Of a stretch of DNA of 8,385 nt, positions 1 to 7,656 are shown one piece after another. The notes beneath the pieces were generated by a model. The model did no database searches, had not been told where the DNA came from, and was given only the letters and a program-made list of their open reading frames with translations. The DNA comes from Lentisphaeria bacterium (GTDB lineage Bacteria > Verrucomicrobiota > Lentisphaeria > Oligosphaerales > Oligosphaeraceae): assembly GCA_016302725.1 (NCBI GenBank), contig JAEDNB010000088.1, positions 1 to 8,385 of the forward strand, written 5' to 3'. Positions within the stretch are counted from its first letter, which is position 1, and the number at the start of each line of letters is the position of its first letter. Made by a program: the position numbers and the translations under genes.

Positions 1-14
1 GGCGGTCCCGGGGA

Positions 15-1439
15 CTATGCCTGTGCCTTTTCCCTTTCGCGTTTTTCCTCCAGCGCTGCGTGGATTTCGGCCATTTTTTCCTTGCTTAAGGGGTAGAAAA
101 GGAAAATGGCCATGGTGACGGCCAGCCCCAGGATAGGGAGGGTGATATAGAGCGTCTTCATTTTCATGAGGATATTCCAGGGGATTTCGCCCTGGGCGAG
201 GAGCTCCGGGCTGTAGCCGCAGAATTTCAATGTGAGGCCGCAGGTGATTCCGCAGATGGCATTGGAGGTCTTGGCGATGAATCCGCGGAGGGACGAGAGC
301 ATGCCCTCCGCCCTCCGCCCGGTGCGGTATTCCTCGTATTCGCAGATGTCGGAGCACATGGAGTCGAGCATCAGTCCGCAGCCTTGGTTGGAGAGATAGA
401 TGAGGACCATGCTGAAGAGGTGGGCGTAAGGCCACTTGGGGGTATAGGTGAAAATCAGCGTCAGGTAGGCCAGGATGTTGATGGCCATGCCTGTGAACCA
501 TCCAGAGCGTTTCCCCACCCGTTTGGCCAGCCGAATCATGAAGAAGAGGCTGAATATGCTGATGACCGACCCCATGGTCCACGTGAGGAATTGGATTTTG
601 CCATTGAATTCGGCGTCTCCGCGGCAGATGTAATGGAGAGTCAGCAGTCCGGCGACGCCGCTTCCCGCCCCGCAGATGATGATGTGGGTCATCTGTCCCA
701 GCAGTTGCAGAAGGAAGGGGAAGTTTCCGAAGGCGCTCTTCAGTGAGGTGAAGACAGAGGGCTTCTTCTGGGTGGCCAGGCCCCGGGGGTTCTCCTTGCA
801 GCAGAGGGCCGGCATGATGCCCAGGAGGATGACGACGGCGCCGGCCACGGAGGAGGTGACGATGGCCCCCTGCTGGATGTCCTTGAAGAGGCGGGGATTC
901 ACGCTGAACGTGTATACAAGGGGGGTGAAGAACTGCCCGCAGAGTCCCAGATAGCGTCTCCAGCAAAGGACCCGCGTGCGTTCCTCGTAGTCGTCGGAGA
1001 GTTCGAATCCTAGGGCAGTGAAGGGGACGACGAAGACGGTGTAGGCCATGGCGTAGAGGCATCCCCAGAGGCAGAAAAAGAGGAATGGGCCGTTGGCGTA
1101 CCATGGGTTCTTCACCGTATCCAACAGTGGGGGTATCCAATGGAAGGGGAGGAGGAGTCCGCAGAGGAGTGCGCCAATGACGATGAGGGGCCTACGGCGT
1201 CCCCAGGGGGAGCGGAAATTGTCGGACCAGTTTCCGATGATGGGGTCGGTGATGGCGTCGAACAGCCGGGGGACGGCAAGGCCGATTCCCGCCAGGACGG
1301 GGTCCATTCCAAAGAAGTCCACGTAGATATACAGGAAGAGGATGAGCACCACGTTGAAGGTGTAGTTGTCGGCCCATCCGCCTAAACCCCATCCGATTTT
1401 TTCTTTCCAGCTGACTTTGTTTGCCATTGTGTGGTTCAT
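15..1439 (-). CDS. GPH-family (MelB-like) cation:sugar symporter, MFS superfamily, 474 aa
   Basis: This is a polytopic inner-membrane protein with about 12 hydrophobic segments and a charged C-terminal tail (KEKMAEIHAALEEKREREK). It fits the glycoside-pentoside-hexuronide (GPH) family. 'PRLFDAITDPIIGNWSDNFR' (57-76) matches the MelB helix-2 signature, with D61 and D65 spaced like the two cation-binding Asp of MelB. The conserved loop 'SPWGRRRPLIVIG' follows. The late motif 'DICEYEEYRTGRRAEGM' (364-380) is also typical of the family. It probably imports a monosaccharide, disaccharide or glycoside by Na+ or H+ symport; the sugar cannot be read from the sequence. As last gene of the cluster, it probably takes up the products of the two exported enzymes encoded upstream. 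The start is uncertain. ATG 1437..1439 has a weak GGA six bases upstream. Alternatives are ATG 1443..1445, ATG 1425..1427 (MANKVSW), and a TTG at 1458..1460 with AGGA ten bases upstream. The length is normal for the family. Confidence 0.92.
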   Translation of the reverse strand: MNHTMANKVSWKEKIGWGLGGWADNYTFNVVLILFLYIYVDFFGMDPVLAGIGLAVPRLFDAITDPIIGNWSDNFRSPWGRRRPLIVIGALLCGLLLPFHWIPPLLDTVKNPWYANGPFLFFCLWGCLYAMAYTVFVVPFTALGFELSDDYEERTRVLCWRRYLGLCGQFFTPLVYTFSVNPRLFKDIQQGAIVTSSVAGAVVILLGIMPALCCKENPRGLATQKKPSVFTSLKSAFGNFPFLLQLLGQMTHIIICGAGSGVAGLLTLHYICRGDAEFNGKIQFLTWTMGSVISIFSLFFMIRLAKRVGKRSGWFTGMAINILAYLTLIFTYTPKWPYAHLFSMVLIYLSNQGCGLMLDSMCSDICEYEEYRTGRRAEGMLSSLRGFIAKTSNAICGITCGLTLKFCGYSPELLAQGEIPWNILMKMKTLYITLPILGLAVTMAIFLFYPLSKEKMAEIHAALEEKREREKAQA

Positions 1440-1480
1440 GAGCATTCCGGGTAGTTGCAACAGGGGGGCGTCCTGCGGGG

Positions 1481-4039
1481 TTATTCACCTTGTTTGTATT
1501 CGAGATGAAAGAGGACGGTCCCGGCCTTGGGGTGTTCGTAGACGAGTTGACGGGTAGTGGGGAAATCCCTGGCCTCGGGGAAAACCTGCCTCACCCGGGA
1601 AGGGGTGCCAGGCAGGGTGAGCACGGTGCGTCCTGGCGCTGTCTTGTGGACGGCCAGGAGGGAGCGTGTGGCAAAGAGGATGGCGTCCTCCTGCAGGTAC
1701 CGGTGGACGCCGGCGGTCTTGTAGAGTTCAGTCAGCTGTTCCCCTGTGAGAGTGTTGTTTTCCCCGAAAAGCACGCGGGGGTGGCCGCGCCACCGTTCGG
1801 CCGCAGGCGGTTCGCACTGCAGGACGACGTAGGCGCCTTGTTCCAGCAGCCTGTCGACGAGACGTTGCTTTTCCCCGGTCAGATGGAGGAGGTTGGGGAA
1901 GACATAGACCTTGTAGGGGCGCGTGGAGGGGAGGGCGAGGTCCTCGGTTAGAAGCGTGTCGAAGGGGACGCCGAGGTGTCTCATCCTCTCCCCCAGTTCT
2001 CCCACCAGCCGTGCCGTGAAGCGGTTGGGATTGACCTCGCTGGTGTGGAAGGTCACGCTTCCGAAGTCGCAGGCCAGGCAGACCTCCGAGACCCGGGAGA
2101 CGTCGGGATACTGTTCCCAAAGGGAGCGCAGTTTGGCGAAGAGGGAGAGCGTGTGGGGGGTATCGTACCAGCCTGCGTCGAAATCGTAGTACCAGAGCGC
2201 GGCCCCGTGGACCATGGCGTTGCAGAAGTCTCGGACGAGTTGTCCGTCGGTTTCCTCCTGGGTGGTTGCGGCGCGGTCAGTGGAGGAAGAGGAGGTGTGT
2301 GGCCTGGCATCCGATTCCAGGATGGCTGTTTTCCCGTGGAGGGGGTAGCTGTCCAGGACTCCCCGTGGCAGTCCGCTGTTTCCTGTCTTCCGGTAGGCGT
2401 AGCAGTAGGGGGCGCATTGGAAGTCCACCTCTTCCCCGTTGAGGATGTCCGGCTGGTTCAGGGTCCAGGCGCTGGAGGGGTAGTTCACGCCGAAGAAATA
2501 ACCGCTGTAGTTTCCGATGGGCAGATTTCGCGGGCTTGCCTGGCGCACGATGCGGCTGAAGAAGTATTGGCAGCGCATGTTTTCACGTCCCATGCATTCG
2601 CCGAAGTCGATGACCCGTCTGTCCATGCCGGGGACAAACACCTGGCCGTCCTTGCGGAGGAGGCGCTGTTCCGGGGAGGGAATCCGGGCCGTAGCCAGGG
2701 TGACGGAGGGGTCCTTCCAGGCCTCCTGCAAAGCCGTGTCCGTGGCATATCTTTCACGGAGGAATTGGGAGAATGCCTCCTGCATGGGGCGGCTGACATC
2801 CGGCATCTCCTTGGGCATTCCGTACATGTGCCATTCCGTGTAGAGTCCGTATCCTATATGCCAGGCGACGATGCGCTTTGCCGGGAGGGAGCGGCTGAGG
2901 CGGGAGACAAACGCGCCCAAAGCCTTTCCCGCCATTTCCTTCCAGAGGGAGGAGGCATAGGAGGCGCGCAGGGAGGGGGTGGTCAGTTCGTCGCCGTCAT
3001 AGACAGGCTTGGCGCCGCTGGCGTAGGCGATGGCCTCATCGGGGTGTGCCTCGAGGAACCAGCGTGGAGGCACGAGGTCAAGGGAGAGGATGAAGCGCGC
3101 TTCTGGGGCGGCGGCGGCCCAATGGAGGAGTTTGGCCTCAATTTCCGCCGTGTCCACGGAGCCGTCTGGCTTCCAGAAATCCCGCATGAAGGCGCTGACC
3201 ATAAAGATGCGGAACCCGGCCTCGTGGAACCGGCGGAGTCTGCTGAACTCCTCCTGTTTCCGGGCATCGAGGTAGTAGGCATTGTAGAAGGGGCAGCTGT
3301 ATTCATTCGCGCCGTCCGTCAGGAAGGGGAGTCCATTCCTGCGTTCAAAGCGCACGGCGGGCGGGGCGTCCTCGGTCTGCAGCTGTGCCGTCACGGTGGC
3401 GATGGAGGCCTGGATTTCCTGTTGGAGGCTGTTGCTGTGGGAGTGGCGTTCCGCGATTTCCTCCGCCGTCATGAAATCTTCGATGCGGATATGCTTTTGC
3501 CAGGAGTTGTAGGCATCCACGTCGCACACCACGTCGGTCCGTCCCCAGTCAGCCGTGTCTGCCTCCCTTTTGGTCCAGGAGAGGTCGTTTTCCCCGAAGG
3601 GGGCGTGCCATTGCCAGGAGGCGTCAGTCACGAGTATCCTGGGGGCTTTTTCCCCGGGGAGGGTGAATTCCGCGAACATCAGGAGTCCCGCCCGGCTTGT
3701 CAGGTTTTCCACTTGCACGGCAATGGTGTTGTGTCCGGCCGCGAAGGTGCTTTCCGCCTTCAGCGGGGCGCAGCGGAAGTTCTTTTCCTGGCGGACAAGA
3801 TGGCCGTTGATGTAGATTTGGTAGAAGTCGTCTCCGGAGAAGCGCACCGTTCCCGCAACCGGGGCGGCAGGCAGGTGGAAATCGTAGCGGAAGCAGACTG
3901 TCTCCTGGGCCCCTTGTTGCTTCTGGGGGCGCCAGATCCACTTTGCCTTGGTTTCCGCGGAGAGGGAGCGGGCGAATCCCAGGACGATGATGAGCAGGAG
4001 TGTTAGGGTGAGTCGTGGCATTGTCGTCTTTCGGCTCAT
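1481..4039 (-). CDS. Exported GH42-like glycoside hydrolase (putative), 852 aa
   Basis: The ATG at 4037..4039 was chosen because it gives a clean signal peptide (MSRKTTMPRL, hydrophobic 11-23, likely cleavage after A28 in 'SLSA') and has AAGGA nine bases upstream. The frame stays open to 4429, but that part would overlap the previous gene by almost 400 bases. A second ATG (M7) is possible. Domains: an N-terminal jelly-roll with 'KWIWRP' (about 33-170), a short helical linker (about 190-220), a GH42-like TIM barrel (about 235-645), a Rossmann-like trimerisation-type domain (about 650-765), and a C-terminal beta domain with 'AGVHRY'. The barrel resembles GH42 in 'VPPRWFLEAHPDE' (323-335), the helix 'AFSQFLRERYATDTALQEAW' and 'MVHGAALWYYDF' (609-620). 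Candidate catalytic residues are E402 in 'YTEW' and E575 in 'ILESDARPH'. It lacks the Asn-Glu acid/base pair. It is likely exported and acts with the 1184-residue paralogue and the symporter; the substrate is unknown. Confidence 0.87.
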   Translation of the reverse strand: MSRKTTMPRLTLTLLLIIVLGFARSLSAETKAKWIWRPQKQQGAQETVCFRYDFHLPAAPVAGTVRFSGDDFYQIYINGHLVRQEKNFRCAPLKAESTFAAGHNTIAVQVENLTSRAGLLMFAEFTLPGEKAPRILVTDASWQWHAPFGENDLSWTKREADTADWGRTDVVCDVDAYNSWQKHIRIEDFMTAEEIAERHSHSNSLQQEIQASIATVTAQLQTEDAPPAVRFERRNGLPFLTDGANEYSCPFYNAYYLDARKQEEFSRLRRFHEAGFRIFMVSAFMRDFWKPDGSVDTAEIEAKLLHWAAAAPEARFILSLDLVPPRWFLEAHPDEAIAYASGAKPVYDGDELTTPSLRASYASSLWKEMAGKALGAFVSRLSRSLPAKRIVAWHIGYGLYTEWHMYGMPKEMPDVSRPMQEAFSQFLRERYATDTALQEAWKDPSVTLATARIPSPEQRLLRKDGQVFVPGMDRRVIDFGECMGRENMRCQYFFSRIVRQASPRNLPIGNYSGYFFGVNYPSSAWTLNQPDILNGEEVDFQCAPYCYAYRKTGNSGLPRGVLDSYPLHGKTAILESDARPHTSSSSTDRAATTQEETDGQLVRDFCNAMVHGAALWYYDFDAGWYDTPHTLSLFAKLRSLWEQYPDVSRVSEVCLACDFGSVTFHTSEVNPNRFTARLVGELGERMRHLGVPFDTLLTEDLALPSTRPYKVYVFPNLLHLTGEKQRLVDRLLEQGAYVVLQCEPPAAERWRGHPRVLFGENNTLTGEQLTELYKTAGVHRYLQEDAILFATRSLLAVHKTAPGRTVLTLPGTPSRVRQVFPEARDFPTTRQLVYEHPKAGTVLFHLEYKQGE

Positions 4040-4044
4040 GTGGA

Positions 4045-7000
4045 TTATTCCTTGTCCCGGAGGCGCTTCAGCAATTCCTTGCCATCCGGTCCAACATAGA
4101 AAAGCCAGGAGGAGTGGAGGGGGGCTTCGAAGGAGAAATGGTCTACGTCCCTGGCGAGGAGGCGGTGGCGATACACATCCACCACATCTGCTTTTTCCCG
4201 CAGGCGAATGGTTTTCCTGCCGGGGAAGCGCGTATGGAGTGCGATGAAGCCATTTCCCGCCTCCAGGGGGTCGCCTTCCTCCCCGTAGAGATGCACGCCG
4301 CTCTGCTTGGCCAGCGAGCGATAGAATTCCGTGGGGAAGACGTATGCCCCGCAGAAGATGGTCCGTGCCTTTCCCGTCTTGCGTTCTGCGTATCCGCAGG
4401 ATTCCGTGCCCGTGTAGTTTGCGAGGCAAAGCACCCCGTCCTCCGGCAGGACGGCGAACCCTGGAGTCAAGGTGTCTTCTTGGAGGCCGAGGTATTCCTC
4501 CGGTCCCAGGCGGACTTCCGCCGGAAGCCGCTGGTGCCTTGAGAAGCGGAAGCCCGTGAGCCTCTCCATGTTTTCCACGCCCTCCTCCAGGCCGTCGTAG
4601 TATCCGGGGGCGTAGAGCCAGAGCATGGTGACATCCCGTTCCTGGAGCCGCTGGATGGCCTGCCGGAAGCGGCTGTCACAGGCGATGGCATTGGCGAAGA
4701 TGTAGAGTTTGTAGTCGCCGGGGTGGTCAGCCAGGTCTTCGGCGAGGAGGACATCCACGGGTGCGCCGCATCGTGAGAGGTCGGCGGCGAGGACAGAGGT
4801 CAGGTATCCCGACAGGTGGGTGGCCCCTTGGGGGAAGGTTCCGACGCCGCCGGTGAAATTGTAGTTTTGGCGCAGGGAGTCGTTCCTGGGGACGGAGCGT
4901 TTTTCCCCTGCCAGGTAGAAGCAGGACTCCTCGCTGAAGACCAAGGCGATTTCCGCCTTCCGAGGGAGGTTTCTTTCCCAGGAGAACTGGCCGGCGATGG
5001 AGGTGTCCCGTTCCAGTGTCCGCATTTCCGGGAAGGAGAATTCGCTGTGGAACTGTCCTTCGAAGGTGTACATCAGGATTCCGCTCTGGCGGCACAAGGC
5101 GATTCCGAAGCTGCGCTTCAGGTAGTCCAGGCTTTGCCGTGCGTTCAGGGTCTGGTCGTAGTTGGTGCTCTTGAGAGGAGGGATGGCATGGGTGCGGGGG
5201 TCATCTTCCACCAGGGAGAGCGTCCCGTTTGCCTGGATGGAGGCGAAGGGCTTCATGTCCAGCAGGGTTTCCCCCATGTGGCGGACGGTATAGGAAGGGG
5301 GGGACATGAGAAAGTCCACCGCGCCGCTTTCCAGCATTTTTTTCAAGGCGAAGTGTCCGCCTCCCTGGAAGAAGGGGCCGTTCGGCAGGTTTACGAGATA
5401 CCCATAGTAGGTTCCCACCAGTTTCCGATGGCCGCATGCCTCCTTGGCGGCGCGGCAGAGGTCGACGACCAGGTCGCATATGCTTTCCGAGGAGAAGCGG
5501 TTGTAGGCGATGATGTCCAGTTCCTCCGTTGTGGAAAGCAGGTCTCCGCCCGTGGGGGACTTTCGCATGCGTCGTTCCGTGGAGGGGATGGCCGCCTTTC
5601 CCAGGGTCGGGTATTGGCTGGCGGCGAAGGCGGCGAAGGCCTCCCGGCCGGGCGTGGAGTAGTCGAAGAACCATTTGTCCATGTGGCTCCAGCCAATCCA
5701 TTCCGCCGTATGCCCGCCGATAATGCGATATCCCGCAATCCGGTCTGCATAGGGAGAGGCTTCCAGGTAGGCCACGCACTTTTCCACGGCGTCTCGGAGG
5801 TCGGCGTGGGCTCGGGGGGAGGAGAAGGAGTGGGGGGTCTCGGGGAAGGGGTGTCGGCTTCGGCGGCCGTCTTCCGTCCGCGCCATCTCCTGGGGATGCT
5901 TCTGTTCCCAGGCCGGAGGGGGATAGCAGGCCACCTGGACAAGGAATCTCGCCTCGGGATAGAGCGACTGGGCCTGTTCCATGGCGATGTCAAAGGCGGT
6001 GAAGTCGAATTTTCCCTCGTCCAGCCACCATTGTCCCATGGGGAAGAGCAGCCGGAACCCCGTGTCCATGGGGTCGGGTCCGCTATTCCGCGGGACGCAG
6101 GCGATGACAGGGAAACGGAGTTTCCCATCCAGGAAGAGCCTGGGACCGACGGGGGTGGGGCGCATTTCGGCGGTCGTGGCGCCGGCGGGGGCGTCGGGGA
6201 TTTCCGTGCATTGGAAATCGCAGAGGAGTTCCCCCTTCATTTCCCGGGAAGTCTCGATTTTGAGGGAGACCCGCCCAGTCTTCAAGGTTTTCGGCAAAGG
6301 GTATTCAACGGGGAAGCTCCAGGTGCCATCCGCTTCTCGGTGCACATTTTCCCGGGTCACGTCGGCGTACCTTGGGGGGAGTGCCAGCCCCGATTCCAGG
6401 GTCGGGAAGAGGCGCACGGCGGTAGGCAGGGGAGGGACCTCCCCCTTCAAGCGCACCCTGGCCCGGAAGAGGTCCCCCGCCTTCCACTGCTCCGAGTCTG
6501 GCAGGACGCCCACCGCCTCCTGGGGGCATTGAATGTCAACATAGGGCATGGTTTTGTTCCAGGGCATGCCGGGGGGCGGCTCGTGCCAGGCGGCCTTCGT
6601 CCATTGGGAATCGTCGAAGTCCAGCGTCTCCCATCCCGCTTGCGGGGGGAGTGCCGCCTTGCAGTCCTGGTCCGAGCTGATCCGGAGAAATTGTCCATCC
6701 TGGCAAACGACTTGCAAATCCACCAGGACTCCTCCCGCGCTGCGGAGGTTCCTGTATTGGACTGCCAGGAGATTTTCCCCGGGATGGAGATATTCCCCGG
6801 CTTCCAGGGTGGCGGGAGATTCCCACCCCTCCTTGTTCAGCACGCGGGTGCCATTGAGATACACTTCCCCTGCATCGTCAGCCAGAAAAACCAGCACCGC
6901 GCGCTTTACGCCACAAGGAAGATGGAACCTTTTTCGGAGGAGGTAGGTGGCCGGTTGGCCCCTGTCCTGGGGATGGGAAATCATCCCTCCGGCATAATAC

Positions 7001-7599
7001 GGGGTTTTGACCATTTCATGGGAAACGGGATGGAATTCGGGGGTGACGGGAGGCCATGCAGGCGAATCAAGGCGTTCCTCCCGGCTCCTGGTGGGGCGCA
7101 CATTTCCGTCCCAGAAGATTTCCACGGAGCGGATTTCGATTTCCCCTCCCTGGGCGTCGGTCATGTCCAGGCGGAAGCCATAGATTTTCTCCTGGTCCTT
7201 CCAGCTCTCCGGCTTTTCCAGAGCCTGCGTGTTCACGCGCAGGGCATGCCACGTGCCGTCCGCCTTCAGGAAGGGCAGGTTGAACTTCCGATCATCGCTG
7301 TAGGATTCGTGGGCGGCGCGGAAGTAGAGTTGTCCGCGATTCCCCGTTCCCTGGGCGCGATAGGTGACCACGACGGTATTGAACTCGTCCTTGGCCAGGG
7401 AAAGCCCATCCACCTGGATGCTGGAGTCCCTGCCGATTTCCGTCAATTTCAAGTGGCCTTCCTCCGTGAGGGTGCATTCCAGCCGATGGCACGCCCGCCA
7501 ATTTTCCAGGGGGAGTTCCCGGGCCGTCCCCTGGGGACAAAGAAGGGAAAGCAGAATTCCTGACAGGGAGAGGAACCATGCCGTGGTTTTTCGTTTCAT
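4045..7599 (-). CDS. Exported multidomain GH42-like glycoside hydrolase (putative), 1184 aa
   Basis: The protein starts with a Sec signal peptide (basic MKRK, hydrophobic 7-20, likely cleavage near A26). It continues with a beta-sandwich, carbohydrate-binding-like region (about 27-165), a jelly-roll module like those of rhamnosidases and beta-galactosidases (about 216-340, with 'VYLNG' and 'GENLLAVQYRN'), and an Ig-like linker (about 370-467). A TIM-barrel catalytic region follows (about 485-860). A Rossmann-like region (about 882-1000, 'AEIALVFSEES') resembles the GH42 trimerisation domain, and a C-terminal beta domain contains 'GVHLYGEEGD'. The barrel has 'PPPAWEQKHPQE' (560-571), as in GH42. 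Candidate catalytic residues are E633 in 'GGHTAEW' as acid/base and E798 in 'LVEDDPRTH' as nucleophile. The classical GH42 Asn-Glu pair is absent, so the family is uncertain and no substrate can be named. This is the only Met before the signal peptide; it has no clear Shine-Dalgarno sequence. The gene ends five bases before the start of its shorter paralogue. It is probably periplasmic or surface-located. Confidence 0.85.
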   Translation of the reverse strand: MKRKTTAWFLSLSGILLSLLCPQGTARELPLENWRACHRLECTLTEEGHLKLTEIGRDSSIQVDGLSLAKDEFNTVVVTYRAQGTGNRGQLYFRAAHESYSDDRKFNLPFLKADGTWHALRVNTQALEKPESWKDQEKIYGFRLDMTDAQGGEIEIRSVEIFWDGNVRPTRSREERLDSPAWPPVTPEFHPVSHEMVKTPYYAGGMISHPQDRGQPATYLLRKRFHLPCGVKRAVLVFLADDAGEVYLNGTRVLNKEGWESPATLEAGEYLHPGENLLAVQYRNLRSAGGVLVDLQVVCQDGQFLRISSDQDCKAALPPQAGWETLDFDDSQWTKAAWHEPPPGMPWNKTMPYVDIQCPQEAVGVLPDSEQWKAGDLFRARVRLKGEVPPLPTAVRLFPTLESGLALPPRYADVTRENVHREADGTWSFPVEYPLPKTLKTGRVSLKIETSREMKGELLCDFQCTEIPDAPAGATTAEMRPTPVGPRLFLDGKLRFPVIACVPRNSGPDPMDTGFRLLFPMGQWWLDEGKFDFTAFDIAMEQAQSLYPEARFLVQVACYPPPAWEQKHPQEMARTEDGRRSRHPFPETPHSFSSPRAHADLRDAVEKCVAYLEASPYADRIAGYRIIGGHTAEWIGWSHMDKWFFDYSTPGREAFAAFAASQYPTLGKAAIPSTERRMRKSPTGGDLLSTTEELDIIAYNRFSSESICDLVVDLCRAAKEACGHRKLVGTYYGYLVNLPNGPFFQGGGHFALKKMLESGAVDFLMSPPSYTVRHMGETLLDMKPFASIQANGTLSLVEDDPRTHAIPPLKSTNYDQTLNARQSLDYLKRSFGIALCRQSGILMYTFEGQFHSEFSFPEMRTLERDTSIAGQFSWERNLPRKAEIALVFSEESCFYLAGEKRSVPRNDSLRQNYNFTGGVGTFPQGATHLSGYLTSVLAADLSRCGAPVDVLLAEDLADHPGDYKLYIFANAIACDSRFRQAIQRLQERDVTMLWLYAPGYYDGLEEGVENMERLTGFRFSRHQRLPAEVRLGPEEYLGLQEDTLTPGFAVLPEDGVLCLANYTGTESCGYAERKTGKARTIFCGAYVFPTEFYRSLAKQSGVHLYGEEGDPLEAGNGFIALHTRFPGRKTIRLREKADVVDVYRHRLLARDVDHFSFEAPLHSSWLFYVGPDGKELLKRLRDKE
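4049..4053 (-). promoter_or_regulatory. Ribosome binding site (AAGGA) of the 852-aa enzyme gene
   Basis: On the minus strand AAGGA lies nine bases before the ATG at 4037..4039. It sits inside the last codons of the upstream gene (Asp-Lys-Glu-stop), whose TAA is at 4045..4047. This supports the internal start over the longer open frame. It also suggests that translation of the two enzymes is coupled, with ribosomes ending on the first able to restart on the second. Confidence 0.7.
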
Positions 7600-7656
7600 T
7601 TTCGTTTGTGGAGCGGGGAGGTGGCGGAGGAGCGGGGGACGTGCCAGCGGGGCTGG
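7600..7656 (-). other. 57-base gap between the prepilin-like gene and the 1184-aa enzyme gene
   Basis: The gap is pyrimidine-rich and G+C-rich when read on the coding (minus) strand. It holds no visible -10/-35 pair and no clear Shine-Dalgarno sequence before the ATG at 7597..7599. Just after the stop of the prepilin-like gene there is a 5-bp inverted repeat, CCAGC-CCC-GCTGG (7644..7656), with no following T run, so it is not a convincing terminator. The simplest reading is transcription through this gap, but a promoter unlike the sigma-70 consensus cannot be excluded. Confidence 0.4.

Noticed and set aside
1976..4006. A long open frame (676 codons) on the plus strand, opposite the small enzyme gene
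   Set aside because: Same reason: a low-information antisense shadow of a well-supported gene, with no domain and no sensible neighbour on that strand.
4040..4429. Extension of the small enzyme upstream to an earlier start
   Set aside because: It would overlap the end of the large enzyme gene by almost 400 bases. The extra segment shows no domain and would bury the signal peptide in the middle of the protein.
7534..7548. Lipoprotein signal (lipobox) in the large enzyme
   Set aside because: The only Cys near the hydrophobic core (C21) is preceded by 'SLL', and Leu just before the Cys does not fit the lipobox. Signal peptidase I cleavage near A26 is more likely.
4816..7563. A very long open frame (915 codons) on the plus strand, opposite the large enzyme gene
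   Set aside because: The translation is rich in Gly, Glu, Val and Arg, has no recognisable domain, and mirrors the G/C-ending codons of the real gene. The minus-strand protein has a signal peptide, catalytic-type motifs and a paralogue next door.
7644..7656. Inverted repeat after the prepilin-like gene as a rho-independent terminator
   Set aside because: The stem is only 5 bp with a 3-base loop, and a C-rich stretch rather than a T run follows in the direction of transcription.
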